NCBI GenBank assembly: GCA_024195585.1
Contig: SWBL01000143.1
Coordinates: forward strand, 1-64,000
DNA: 64,000 nucleotides
Reading direction: 5' to 3'
Source of the DNA: Aureobasidium sp. EXF-3400
Lineage: Eukaryota > Ascomycota > Dothideomycetes > Dothideales > Saccotheciaceae
Under the pieces are notes generated by a model. It worked only from the letters and a program-made list of their open reading frames with translations. It had not been told where the DNA came from and did no database searches. Position numbers and translations under genes: made by a program. Positions 42,615 to 54,483 of this stretch are shown piece by piece. Each line of letters begins with the position of its first letter. The stretch's first letter is position 1.

Positions 42615-44991
42615 TTAGTCCTCGAGTTGCGAGTCCTTGATGATGAAGGTGATGACGAAAATGAAAATGGCGTAGGCGACGAGGAAGAGAACCTCGAACT
42701 CGTGCCAGAAGTGACTCTTGCCCCAGCGCTGGCTCTTCCAGTATTCCTTGGGGTGGGCAACACCAGTCTTCGGGTCTCTGTCAAGCAACTCTTCGCGATC
42801 GGGCATAGTAGGAGGGTGGATGGCGTAACGGATCGGAATGGCGAAAGCAGTGCAGCAAATCAACCAGAGCATAGGAGGGAACAAAGCGTGAGTCAACAGG
42901 TAAACGAGCTTGTCCTGAACTGTGTGGTTATCCATGAAAGCGCGAACGGTGCTGAGGGTGACAGCGGCAATGACAAAGAGAATGTACAGAAGGTGCTGGT
43001 AAGCCGAGCAGTCCCAGAGGATGACCTTCAGGCGGCGGAAAACGTGGGCACGATGAGCGCCATCGCGTTCCATGATATCGCCCTTGATGGAACCGGAGGT
43101 AGTGAAAGCCATGGGCTTACCACCGAGCCAGCTGGGAAGAAGGAAAGAGACCAGGACAGTCTTCGCGTGGTAAGGAGCCATCCAAAGCATGGAACCACCA
43201 TCACGCAGAGCCAATCTGTAGCCAGAGGGCAAGAAGTTGACGTATTCCTGGATGCGCATCAAGAAGAAAGAGATGAACGCAAGACGAACTTGCCAGCGGA
43301 GCTGATCGTTGGTTGAGTAGGCGACCAATCTACCACCAGAGACCAAAACGATAGGGATAGCGAGAATAGAGATGATGAGGAAAATCTTGAAGAAAGCGTC
43401 GACGGTGAAGACGAAACCAGAAAGACGTTGGTAGAAAGTCATGTCTCTGCAGATATCTCCGTAAAGACAGAAACGCTGTTGGAAAGCAGACTGAAGCGTA
43501 CCAAGAGTCCAGCGAGTGCGTTGCTTCAAGTGACCGGTGTAGGAATCAGGAACAGTGCCGTATTGAAGGCCCTCGTGAACGTAAGCAGTCTTGAAACCTC
43601 TGCCGAGAAGCTTGGAACTGGTGAAAGTATCCTCAGCAAGAGTACCGGTAGGCCAGCCACCAATGGATTCGAGAGCAGAACGACGGATAACGTAACCAGA
43701 ACCAGTGCACCAGGCGACACCCAGAGAGTCCTTGATGGGTTCCATGACGTGAACGAAAGGATCGAGGGATTGAACGAGCATGTCGTTGTCGGGAACGTTG
43801 TAGAAGAGTTGGGGAGGGCAGGCAAGAGCAGTCTTGGGGTCGCGGATACAGTGGGGAAGAAGAGCACGAAGCCACTCCCTCTCGGGGATCATGTCAGCAT
43901 CGAGGGCGGCGATGTACTCGCCAGGGCCGCCAGGAAGCTTAGTAACGAAATCAGTACCGCCAATCAAGTTACCGGCCTTAGCGTGGTGAGGCTGTCCCTT
44001 GACCTTGACACGAGCGAAGTAGTATGCGTTGGGGTATTGGTAACTCAAATCTTCCATGGCCTTCTTCAGCTCAGGGTCGGCACCATCATCGAGAACAACG
44101 ACGCGGAAACGATCTTGAGGATAGTCGACGTCGCAGGCGGCGCGGGCAGTGTCGATAACAACGTCAACGTCTTCCTTGCAGCAAGTGATGAAAGCATCAA
44201 CGGTGGGAACTGCCTCTCCAACAAGTCTGAGTTGAGGTCGCTTGCGGCCCTTGAATGCGAGCATGGAATACATTTGGTGGAAGAACGAGGGAACTGAATT
44301 TTTGTAAGAATTGGAAAGATATGGTTTTTGAGTGATGAAACTTACGAGCAACCAAAAATTCTGCAGCGATGAAGAACCAAGCCATGCCGTATGTTTTGTG
44401 GTTTGTCCTTTGTGCATCCACGGTATAGTAGATACGGAAAGCGTAGTAGGTAAAGTAACCGCCCATAGCAGCAATGGTGAAGAGAGGAGCCAGGTAGTGC
44501 AACTTTCTCTTCCAAGGCTTCATAAGGGCGATATCGTCGTGCTTTGCAATCTCGCGAACAACGTAGTCGGCATCAGTGTATTCGCGGCCGAAAGAACTTG
44601 TGGTTGAGAATCGGTTGTCAAATCCAGACTTGGTCTCGGGAGTCGAGCCAGTAACAGTTGAAGCATCCTCCTCGTCCACGTTGTAAGGTGACTTATCATC
44701 CTCGTAAGAGTCTCTTTCGGGGATCATGTAGTCGTTCTCAGTGGCCAGGTTTGTTGACGAGCCATTGAAGTAAGTAGAGTGGTTCTTGTCCAGGGTTGGT
44801 CGTAGACGTTGGAGTCCGCCAGCGGTCTGACTGTCAGGGCGGCCTCCGACCAGGCGAGTAGTACTAGCAGCAGGAGAAGGCTGATACTCGTATGACGGTC
44901 TTCTACTCATTGCCGGTGTACCGTCGAATGGTGTGCCGTAAGGGCTTGTGGGATTGACGTGCTCATAGTCGTAGCTACCTTCATGAGCCAT
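42615..44991 (-). CDS. Membrane GT2 glycosyltransferase (ZtGT2/cellulose-synthase-like)
   Basis: Exons 44346-44991 and 42615-44293 encode 774 aa. A disordered N-terminus (~150 aa) precedes two membrane segments (~170-215). The GT-A domain follows, with the processive GT2 signature: DD at 284-285 (VVLDDGADP), DAD at 347-349, AED at 435-437 and QRTRW at 473-477. Four or more membrane segments come after it (FKIFLIISILAIPIVLVSGG, YILFVIAAVTLSTV, LWLICCTAFAIPIRYAI, FLVAYAIFIFVITFII). It is not a chitin synthase, whose signature is QRRRW with other flanks. It matches the single-copy GT2 class required in Zymoseptoria tritici and Fusarium graminearum for hyphal growth on solid surfaces and virulence; the polysaccharide made is unknown. 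Confidence 0.87.
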
Positions 44992-47049
44992 GGTGCCGGT
45001 TGCTGGGAGCGTATGCCCACAGTCCTTGATGGGTTGTAGAAAAGATCAGGTTGCTCAGATTGTGGGGATGATTGTGGTAACGACTGGACACTTGGAGACA
45101 AGAGCAGGAGCCGGGTGAGGCTTAGGGGGTGAGCTGTAGAAAAATGCAGGAGAAGGTGGCTAGGGGAACACGAGACGAATAAGAACAACGGGCAAAAACG
45201 ATGCTGTTATTGGAAACAAGAAGAAATCCCGTGATACGAAGCGAAGAGGCTCCACAACTTACGTCGATTTCATTGGGGAAAAGCACAAACTATCTTTGGG
45301 TACATATAGACCGGTCTTGCTATCTGCAGGCTTGCAGTAGCGGCCACTTTAGATTTGACAGCCAGACGATGGGACATGGGGCGGACCGGGCACGGTCAAG
45401 CGCGATAAGGTAGAACAAGTTGGAAATTGATTGGGACTGTCTTGGCCTGATCCGTGTGAGGTCGTGTAAATGTTATGGCCGGGGAGCTTCCAGACGACGA
45501 GACTGGTCACTGCTGCAGAAGCGCGCGTGAATTGGCGAAGGCTCTACACATGGCAGGGGCTCGTTTGACCATTCACGAGTACTGGATAATAGGAGCTCGA
45601 CAGCCTCCTCAACTGGCAACGAAGAAACTGTTACCAGGCAACGCCCGGAGTGAATCGACCGCAGGTCCGCAGGGGTTACAGGGCATACTTTGGCAGGCTT
45701 TGCAAGCGTGAAGGGCCGATGATGGAAGAAAGAGTGGAGCCCCTGCAGGAACAAAAGCTTAGGGGGGCGGAGCGCACAACAGCGAGCGCCAACCAACGAG
45801 CAGCGGCCGATGAGGGGTGGTCAGTGCAAGAGTTCGCGACAGCAAGCAGATTGCTGACGAGAACGTCAGTGTGTCTTGACGATCAGGCGTGCTTCGCCTG
45901 CGGATAGAAGAAAGTGTTTCTATTTCGAGGGCTCCTATGGCAGTTGGCTCTGGTGCCTGGATGCGCGCGTGGTTGTGGTTAGGAGCCGTGAATCAAAATA
46001 ATACAAGCTCTCGTGTAGACCAAAGTTTTTTTCCACTCACCATGCCAGCGGCCCGCTGCTCCTCTTTCATCATCGCCCAAAGTTCGGAAAAACGGCCATG
46101 GAGCGAGTCGTGCTGGCTCGGCAGCCTGTCTACGTCGCTGCACGCGTTTCGAACCACGCACCAGGACGAAAAGAGGTACGTCTCCGCTTAGCTCTGCCAC
46201 CTGGACGTTAGCACGAGGGGCAGGTCTCAGTGTCGCATGCAAAACACGCTGCACAGTTGAAAATCAACGCCTCTCCCGTTGCTGTTTCGCCCACAGACAC
46301 AACAAACCCATAAACCGGCCTAATCCGGCCCGGGTGCGCACACGCATAACACAGAGGGTTGAATCATAAAAGGTTGGCCTTTGGAAAGTTCGGATCAGGA
46401 GTCCCGGCGCCAAGGAGCACTGCAGCATGCAGCAGCTCCGTGCACGGTGGCCGTGGTTGGGAAGAAGAGGGCTGGTTGTGCGGCACATGGAGGCAGGAGC
46501 TGGGATAATTGAAGGCCGATCTCCCTTTGATTTTCCTGGCCCTTGTCCGTGTTGTTTTTCGTCTGTTTTGCTGCTGCACTGGCTTGCGCATATCCCCGCC
46601 GTCTATCCGGCCGGCCCCAAAAGGCTCAAGGCCCTCCCAAGACGACAGTTTCACCCTGACAAGACGCCGAGTCGGGTGCCCATCGTTCCTAATAAGAGAT
46701 ACGGTTGACCAGGACTGTCTTAGTTGTTCCTAGGAGGTCTTGCAATGAAAGGTTCGTATTGGTGCAATCTTAAAGGCTGAGTCAAAAGAGCGATTTGTTG
46801 CTCGACGTTGGACTCTGGCCCCTACTCGCCCCTGTCAGCCAATTGGGAATTGCGTGGCGGAAAATGCGGCTATGCTGTAAATTGGCTTTGGACTTTCTGT
46901 TAGATACAGTGCCTGACCTTTTCCATTTCTCCTTCGCGCCCTTCGGCATCCTTGTGACATACATGCGACAGTAGCTCTTTCTGCCGTCCCTTCGTTCAAC
47001 AAAAACAAAATCAAGGAACCAACACCTATTCTCCACTCGTTTACTCCAG
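44992..47049. other. Gene-poor divergent region, 2.1 kb
   Basis: It lies between the GT2 start and the GH12 start. No coding or RNA gene is supported. It probably holds long 5' regions; the last ~100 bp are CT-rich leader of the GH12 gene. Confidence 0.5.
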
Positions 47050-48185
47050 ATGTCTTCCTGCAGGGCCTTCCGTATTCTGGGGCAAGGTTTATCTTTGCTC
47101 GCCATCCTATCTCCTCTGTCTGTCGCTGCCGCATCTTCCAAGGATGAGTCCAAGACCATGTGCGCCAAATATGGCGATTCCACTGCAGCTCAATTCGCCG
47201 GCGCAACTACCGACTCTGGCAAATACCTCTATGGCTCGAACCAGTGGGGTTGGGATGACAGCGGTGCTCAGTGTATGACCGTAAGTCAATGGCATGATCT
47301 GGTCGTGTGACACAAAAGTCGAGACTGACCACCATGTGCTACAGGTCAACCTGGACGACTCCAACGATGCTGCTGCATTCAACGTAACGTGGTCTTGGAC
47401 TGAGCGCGATGTCTGGGTATGAGGAGCTCCGACTGTCTTTGTTTACAACCAGCTTGCTGACTCGCGACCAGGTTCACTCGTATCCCAATGTCGGTCTCGA
47501 GTCTGTACAGCTGCCCAGCAGACTGGACAACGTCAAGAACTTCAACGTCAGCGCCTCCTGGGACATGTTCCCCACCGCCGACCCCAATGCTGCCAACAAG
47601 ACCGAAGCCCTTATCGCTATTGGCACCAAGGCCGATATCGCCCTCGACATGTTCATCGATAGCAACAATGTTACCTCGATGAACGCCTCCGCTGCCGCTT
47701 TCGAAGTCATGGTGTGGTCGGCTGTCTGGGGAGGTGTCGCTCCTATTGGATACCAGACCTACAACAGCGACGACGCACCCAAGTACACCCTCAACGGAGT
47801 CGAGTACTCGCTTTACTCTGGCTTCAACCAGCAGGGCCAGAAGCAAGCTGTCTTCTCCTGGGTCCCTGCCGAGAACCAGAACGGCATTGAGGCCGATTTG
47901 TGGGAGCTTGTCAACTACCTTGTCAACGCTGGAAACCTTACTTCCGACATGTACATCGGTCTCATCCAGTTCGGTACCGAGACCGTTCACGCTACTCAGA
48001 ATGTCACCTTCGAGATGCAAAAGGCTCAAATGGATCTCTCCGTTATCAAGCAAAAGCCCACGACCACCAAGGGATCACCTCCCGCTACTGCTGGCGCATC
48101 CAAGGGCGCTGCATTCCAAGTCGCACCCACCGGATTCGCTCTTCCCGCAGCTGCCATGGGTCTTGCTGCCGCTGTCCTCCTCTAA
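47050..48185 (+). CDS. GH12 endo-beta-1,4-glucanase, probably GPI-anchored
   Basis: Exons 47050-47280, 47345-47416 and 47472-48185 give 338 aa. A signal peptide (LSLLAILSPLSVAAA) precedes the GH12 beta-jelly-roll. Catalytic glutamates are expected at E179 (FEVMVWSAVWGG) and E271 (GLIQFGTET), in the usual nucleophile and acid/base motifs. The C-terminus has a Thr/Pro/Ala linker, then a small-residue cleavage region and a hydrophobic tail (GFALPAAAMGLAAAVLL) ending with no charged residues, which is typical of GPI attachment. GH12 enzymes hydrolyse beta-1,4-glucan or xyloglucan. Membrane or wall anchoring is unusual for a purely nutritional cellulase and hints at work at the fungal surface. Exact substrate cannot be read. 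Confidence 0.88.
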
Positions 48186-49141
48186 TTCTCTAATACATGT
48201 TGATTTCGCTCGCTCTACTTCGCTTCTCTTCACTTCTTCCCACATTTTTACAGCTTCTTTGCACTCGTTTACGGCCCTTTACCATATCTTTTTTTTTACA
48301 TCACTTGATGCTTACGATCACTCCCTTTCTTTGTGCACATCTAGGTTAACGGCTTGTATGACGGAAAACTAGGACAATATGGCCACGGCTTCAGCTCGAA
48401 TAGCGAGCGTCTTGAATAGGGGGCAATGTTTAATAGATTGCCGAAAGAATTACCACAATTTGTATCAGCCTTTCTTTGCGTGACTCTCTCTTTGGCACGT
48501 CTTGTATACAGTACACGAGTAGTGGATACCTCATTTGCCCATATGCAATCGCCTCGTGAACTTCATCAAAACAATGCGGAGTTGGTCACAGCCCTCGCCG
48601 GCTAGTTCGGCCCGCAATTGAATGCATTTCAGCCAATGGCAGAAATCTGCTTCAATTCCCAACGCCCGGGCATAAAACTCAGGTTAAGTCCAACATCCGC
48701 TCCGGGAAACTTCGAAAGATTTTTCACTATGACATAGCTTTGGAAGACATTTTGTACTCAACTTTGGTCAACCTAGATCGCATAAGACCGTCCGTTCCTC
48801 AACACTGCAAAGGACATCTACCGATTTGGAATTGCTAGCAGAGGCAAAGAATCGAGAAAAGTGCCCCGCGGAGCTAAAGGATTTCCAAGTTGATGGATGA
48901 TCCTCGGCGATCGACGACGCTCGCGTGCTCTGACCATGCTGAATCTCATCTCGACACCTTGACCGCCGCTGGAAATAGGGCGCCAATCACCTACTCAATC
49001 CCAACTCGTGACCGCCTAAAACTACGCTGCTTGGCTTGAAACACATCGAAATTGTTACCAAGCACTTTTCTCGTAAAGGAACAACAGACTTCGGGTCCTA
49101 AAGACGCCCCATACGGCTTGACAATCGTCGATATTATTGCG
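48186..49141. other. Intergenic region, no gene seen
   Basis: A CT-rich 3' flank of the GH12 gene, then unremarkable sequence. An upstream in-frame ATG at 49052 could extend the next gene by 30 aa. Confidence 0.5.
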
Positions 49142-50830
49142 ATGGACGCAGAGGATCTTGTTGAATCACAACCATTAACGTTAGTGGATCTTCTGCACAA
49201 TACTCTCATCTGGCGCCAGACGGCACCCTACCTTTCGGCCGGAAGTGTTCTGGCATTGTCTGCGACAGCACGGACATTCCGACATACCATCTGCGAGTCG
49301 CCAGAGACGTTCCGCCATCTAAATCTCACCTTGGTCAAGTCCGCTACTCTAGTTGACTCCAGCCCTATCGACAAAGGTGGTAAGTGTACACCTATCCTCC
49401 TATATAATTTTGCGGGTGACATGTCTTGAACCAATATTATCGACAAAACGAAACTGAGATATCACTCCCCCGTTGCACTTCCAATCCCTCTTGTTCAACG
49501 ATGTTTCACTTGGAAATGAACCATCGCAACGCACAAAACTCTTCTATTTCAAGGAGTGTTCGTTGATCATCATGCCGTTATGTCCATCAGACGAGCTGCC
49601 GATGGCCACGTGCAGTGCTACAGCTGTACCAAATTGCACCTGAAGATGAAATTTAGAGAGTCATGAGACGGCGACCACTTGCTCATATTGCTTGATACAT
49701 TGTAAACTGACACGTCGCAAGGCATATCATGGCGTGCCGAGCGCATGGACGAGTCTCTGACAGAGGATGATTTCTTCTCCGGCCCGTTGCGAGGTGTCTT
49801 CTCGAAGCTCGAACGTCAACACTTGCTTCAGAATGTCAAAACACTGATCCTGGACGGCCTCAGCGTACCAGCGGAGCTTGTTCGGGAGATCATTCTAGAA
49901 GACCGCTTCAATGTCAAGATTCTCAGCATCCGAGACGTTACCAACATGAACCAAAGGGGCCTGCAGTCTGTGCTACGCTATATTGTAAGGCCCTCTGCTT
50001 CAAGGTTGCCCAAACTGAAAGGACTTTATCTGTTCGGTCGCAAAGATGCCCCAGAAACACTCTCACAGAGAGCCCAAAGCAAAAGTCCAGGTCGCATGTC
50101 GACTGGCGTCATGTCGTCGGAGGGTGCTCAAATTGGTGCCGAGTGGAATTCGAGATCTGAGGTAGCGCTGTCCGCATCGCTTGGGCACGACCAACCACTA
50201 GATGAATGGTGGAAAACCAAAGGTGACGTCTGGAACACTCCAGGCAGCACCAAATATACTCCTTCACCTGACTGGGCCGACATATTGCTCGCGTGTCAAG
50301 GCATCATAGCCTTCGATGCAGTCCTCTGTCGTGGTCCGCGGCATGATCCGAATAGGACAACACCAGAACGGCTACTACGGCCTGCCCTCGCGAACATCGC
50401 TCTCGGCGCAAGAGGTTGTGAATCGTGCGGTTCCTGTCCTGAACAGCCAGCGATCTTTGATCGAGACGCTGACTTCAACTTTCCACTCCTGGCTCCTCCT
50501 CCACTGCATGCCAGCACGGTAAGATCTGCACAAAGACCAATTGTGCAAGGAAACGATGTGCCACCTTTGATTTTACGATGCTTGGATTGTCTTCGCGAGC
50601 GGTGGTGCGAGAAATGTAACAAGTGGTGGTGCGAGGACTGTTACCAAGAGCCGGTCTCACGAGCAAAGCGACAGCATCCTAATTCACCGGAGGACGGCTT
50701 ACAGGACGACAGCGGATGGGTCTTGAATGCTCTGAGCGCAAATTCTGCGGTAAGAGTATATTCCAATCTTTGCATTGAAACTTGTCTTGTTGGTGAGATG
50801 TTGCCTGTGGTCGATGGCATGTGGGGATGA
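49142..50830 (+). CDS. F-box-like Cys-rich fungal protein
   Basis: Exons 49142-49379 and 49722-50830 join in phase (GGT G / GC ATA) to 448 aa. The N-terminus resembles an F-box: LVDLLHNTLIWRQTAPYLS then LLALSATARTFRHTI-like sequence and CESPETFRHLNL. The centre has a leucine-rich stretch (LQNVKTLILDGLSVP, VKILSIRDVTNMNQRGL). The C-terminal third holds zinc-ribbon-like pairs: CESCGSC, then LRCLDCLRERWCEKC and KWWCEDCY. It resembles fungal proteins loosely annotated as F-box or ubiquitin-fusion-degradation proteins. Both the intron at 49380-49721 (342 nt) and the possible one at 50750-51081 are much longer than neighbours. A perfect donor (GTAAGA) at 50750 sits inside the last exon and leads to an alternative C-terminus (51082-51313). 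Confidence 0.7.
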
Positions 50831-51081
50831 CGAGAACCAAAGACACATCTCAAGACCTGTCACCGAGACCGAGTCTCAAACATTGCACTTTATCTGCTTC
50901 AAGCCGAGCTTCGTCTGGGCCTGCTGGCCGAGTGCTCTTGGTGAATGACCTCCAAAGTGTAAGCAACATGTCATTTGATGGCTTGCTTAACATCGACAGA
51001 CTTGGCAGCTCGGTCTCGGTGCAGTCTTATACAACAACTCTCGAGTCTGAACCGAACGACCCTAGATCTGACATGTCTTAG

Positions 51082-51313
51082 GGTGTACACCAGGACTGCA
51101 TTGTCTGCCGACGCACATGCGAAGAATGCAAAGCAAAATGCATCCGACGGTGCCAGGATTGTGGAAACGAATACTGCCTCGAGCACAATGAACCGTCCAC
51201 AGCCACAACGGTCTCTTCTACCTATGCCTCATCTAACCAGAATCTCTGCTGACAAGGACCTGCAGTGCGACTGGTGCCTCTACAGTGGGCGACGCACCCG
51301 CGAGCTCTACTAG
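51082..51313 (+). other. Alternative Cys-rich C-terminal exons of the F-box-like gene
   Basis: If the donor at 50750 is used, acceptor TCTTAG at 51081 opens exon 51082-51210 in phase. A 55-nt intron (51211-51265) then leads to the last exon, 51266-51313. The encoded end contains CIVCRRTCEECKAKC, RRCQDCGNEYCLEHN and CDWCLYSGRRTRELY, a regular CxxC series that is unlikely by chance. The total would be 480 aa. The weak donor GTCTCT of the second intron is the soft point. Confidence 0.6.
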
Positions 51314-54257
51314 AGATTGGTTGCCACCAGATCTCACCGTCCCACATCTTGGTTGACGTCCGTATTGCCACCTGAGGTCACGAACGACTATTTTTATTAT
51401 TGTGGCTTGGTTACGATCAAGGCATACGAGCAGACAAAGATTGTGCCTGTATCTGGCTTGAAGGTAGTCAAGTCCACCCACACTCCATCGTCATTATTGT
51501 AGCCTAAATATCATGACTTCCTGAATTCTTGGTTCCTAGAGATTCTGGCTTGCGTCTTGTACGCTGTAAGGCGTTGTAGTTGTCGGCGGGCGTTAGATGA
51601 CCTGCTTCAGGAGGCAGATGTAGCGAAAACGTCTGATGCGTGTCGCGATTTCAACATTTAGCCGGTAACAGTTGACAATCGAGGCCTCCTGACCCCCTAC
51701 GCCAATCTGTAGAGCATGCCACGGTCGTTGTCGCCAGCCAGAAACAGGAGTAACGGCCTTTACCGGCCACCAACGGAGGCGCGGGTTTATTCTTGTCGAT
51801 CTGTCGCGGGAGCGCGTTTTCGCTTTCAACCGCCTCCACGAGCCGTTCGCAACGGGTTGCGCCTTCCGAGACAGAAACGGCAAACTCTCGTATTTTCGAC
51901 CTCCGATGAGACTTTTCCAACCTTCACCTCGCTTCTCAATTGTGAAGGGCACGATTTGATCTGGAAGCTCGTTGCGCTTGTAGTACACCAAGTCTGCGAG
52001 AAAAGCCACGCATGCAATTGTGTGTCGCGCAAGCTTGGCAGCGTTATGTCCATCGAACCACGACAACATTTCTGCAATGGCAAAGCACAGCATTCGTTGA
52101 TCAGATACGAGCCGTATCTGATGCAAAGATCGACTCCCGACGCGCTGGGCCGGTAAGAGCCCAAGTTGCGAATGCCTCTCGTCATCCCAAGGTCATAGCG
52201 ACAACGGGCATCTTCGTCTCTCAACGAACACGCAAGCACACGACTTCCGTGCATTGATGCTGCGAGTCAACGCAAGACATGGCCTGTACTTCCCTGATGT
52301 TCTAGTTCTAGGCTTGTCACTACACGGCATCTTGACTTCCAAGGTCACGAACGACAGGCATCACAATCCTTGAACCACATGTGCTTGGATACCACTGCCT
52401 CGTCGACGTTGTCTTGTCAACTCCTGCAAGTCTCCATATGGCTCCACAATACTAAACCTGCACATCCGCTTTGACAGCCTCTCTTGCTGACCAAACATCC
52501 GACCAGCGCTTCCCCAGATTTGTGCTCGAGTGGAGACAGCAGATATAGCGGAGCAACGAGAAAAAACCTAGACAGGACATACTACCATCCGTTCACTTCC
52601 GGTGACCACGTATTGCAAACAAATCGAGATGTTATCCCATCCGCTAATCATTGCCGCTATAATGAAGACCTGCCCAGTGCCCAGCACTGATTTTCTTGAT
52701 TCTTCACGATGGGTCCCCCAATGTTGGGCTGCCTGAAGTCTGAGCGCAGGGTTTTTCCCTCCCCAAGACACCATTGACTTCTGCCGCATGACGCCTCGCA
52801 CTCGGCTCGCTAGGTGCCGTGTCTAGGAACGAAATAATTTTTGGCGGGCCGGCTGCTTTGGCACTTTTGATCACTCTGGGCAATTCATCAGACGACGAGC
52901 CGTGGTTCTGTTGAGTCTTCTTGAGAGAGTTGGAAGAGGTCTAGGGCACATAGTTGTTGTCAGCCACCATGCCTTGTGGGTGGGATTCAGAAATCTTCAT
53001 CACTGATATGTCGAGCTGCTGTATGGCTGTGATGACTTTAGTTTGATACAGAAGTGCAGACTGAACCCGATCATAGTGCCATTTTCCAGAGTTATGCTTG
53101 ATCTTGTAAGTACTCACTTCGAAGCAGAACAAGCTCTTGTTCTCAGCGAGGTAAATATAATCTCCCAGCAATATCTGTCTCTACTGGTAGTCAACCTTTT
53201 TCACATTGCCATATGTATGCTATTTCGATCTCTTGTACTTTGCTGTTACTTTTCTTTCGTTGCGTAAACAATGTCTCCTGCCTTTTTCATCGCATATCGC
53301 TCCTCCCTTCCCTACCCATCTCTCGATCGCTCCTTCTCTCTTTATACCTTTATGGCTCCTGCCTTCAACTCCTCGAGCGTTCTTTCCCCTTTCTGCATCG
53401 AGCATGTCTTTCTCATTCGTCAATCGCTCCTCTGCATTATAAGCCCTTGGTCGTTCTAACCTTGTTTCCGCGGTTGTCTCTCCCTGAATTGCTTGTTCAG
53501 TGTGAGATCTCGTGATTACCTCGTGGCCTTCCTTTGCATGGTGTGGTGTTTCTCACTATCCTCTTTGATGTCTTCCTTGTTTTTTTCATCACTGTACTTA
53601 CTCGAATACTCTTCTCTGCGCTGACTTTTGGCTAGCTTGCTTGGCCTCAAGCAAGAAGCTACCTCGTTCGTGGTCGTGATTTTGTCATGGAAAATTGACA
53701 GGGTCACCATCATGACATCGTCATTATGCAAGTAACCAAGACTGTTAATGCCCTACCTACTCATTTCGCTCTAAAACCAATAGAACTTAGTCGGGATCAT
53801 GACTCACGCATTGTCAAAGGAGCCCATGAGGTGCGTATGGTTCGATTTGAACCTGTACATGGGGAACACATATTCAAGCACAAGAAGAGAACAAAAAACA
53901 AAACAAGACAAGACAACCAAGAATCAGCAATGATTAGCTCGAGAGGACTTTGCTACGACAACACTGTTGATACATCCCACCAGACAGAGCTAGAGTTCGA
54001 CCCTGATACAAAAAGATCACCCAACCACAAGATTTTACCAACAGAGTTCGCGACAGAGATTTAAACCGATGACACCTGTTGATGTTTTTCGTGCTGACAA
54101 TCTGTTTTGATTGGCGAGCAAAGCAGTTGCGACTCTTGTGACTCGTGCTTTCCTCCAAAGATGTGGTGACTGATCTTCAAGAACGACAGGCAAGAGCACT
54201 GTTGGCAAGTAATATTGTTTCAGAAGTGTATTGCGGTATGTACAAGATAGATGTGTG

Positions 54258-54305
<48 letters not shown>

Positions 54306-54483
54306 GGATGATGATGATGATACAGTGCTTACAAGCCGCTATGCAATGTAACAAATCAACCCTCCCGTATTTACAGACCCCTCCAAACGTAACACCTTCT
54401 AAATGCCGTGTGATTGCTCTCGTCCCAAAAATCCTGCTGTGGGTATCAGAATGTACAAGTCTATGTTTCCTATCGCGGAACTT
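51314..54483. other. Gene-poor stretch, 3.2 kb
   Basis: No convincing gene. The longest open frame (177 codons, minus strand, near 51593-52126) shows no domain or codon bias. It holds a pyrimidine-rich block at about 53270-53470 and the GAT microsatellite near 54258-54321. Confidence 0.5.
54258..54321. repeat. (GAT)n microsatellite
   Basis: About 21 trinucleotide units of GAT/TGA, with one GAG interruption near 54304. It lies ~165 bp beyond the stop codon of the gene at 54484, in non-coding sequence. Confidence 0.95.

Noticed and set aside
43428..44297. 289-codon open frame on the plus strand inside the GT2 gene
   Set aside because: Antisense shadow of the strongly codon-biased glycosyltransferase exon; it has no motif or splice support.
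51593..52126. 177-codon minus-strand open frame
   Set aside because: No domain, signal, splice context or codon bias; consistent with chance in a long gap.
53839..53853. tRNA B-box-like GGTTCGATTTGAACC
   Set aside because: It is a small inverted repeat; no A box, acceptor stem or cloverleaf can be drawn around it.
54063..54110. Possible C/D-box snoRNA (GATGAC ... CTGAC)
   Set aside because: The C box departs from RUGAUGA and no terminal stem is seen.
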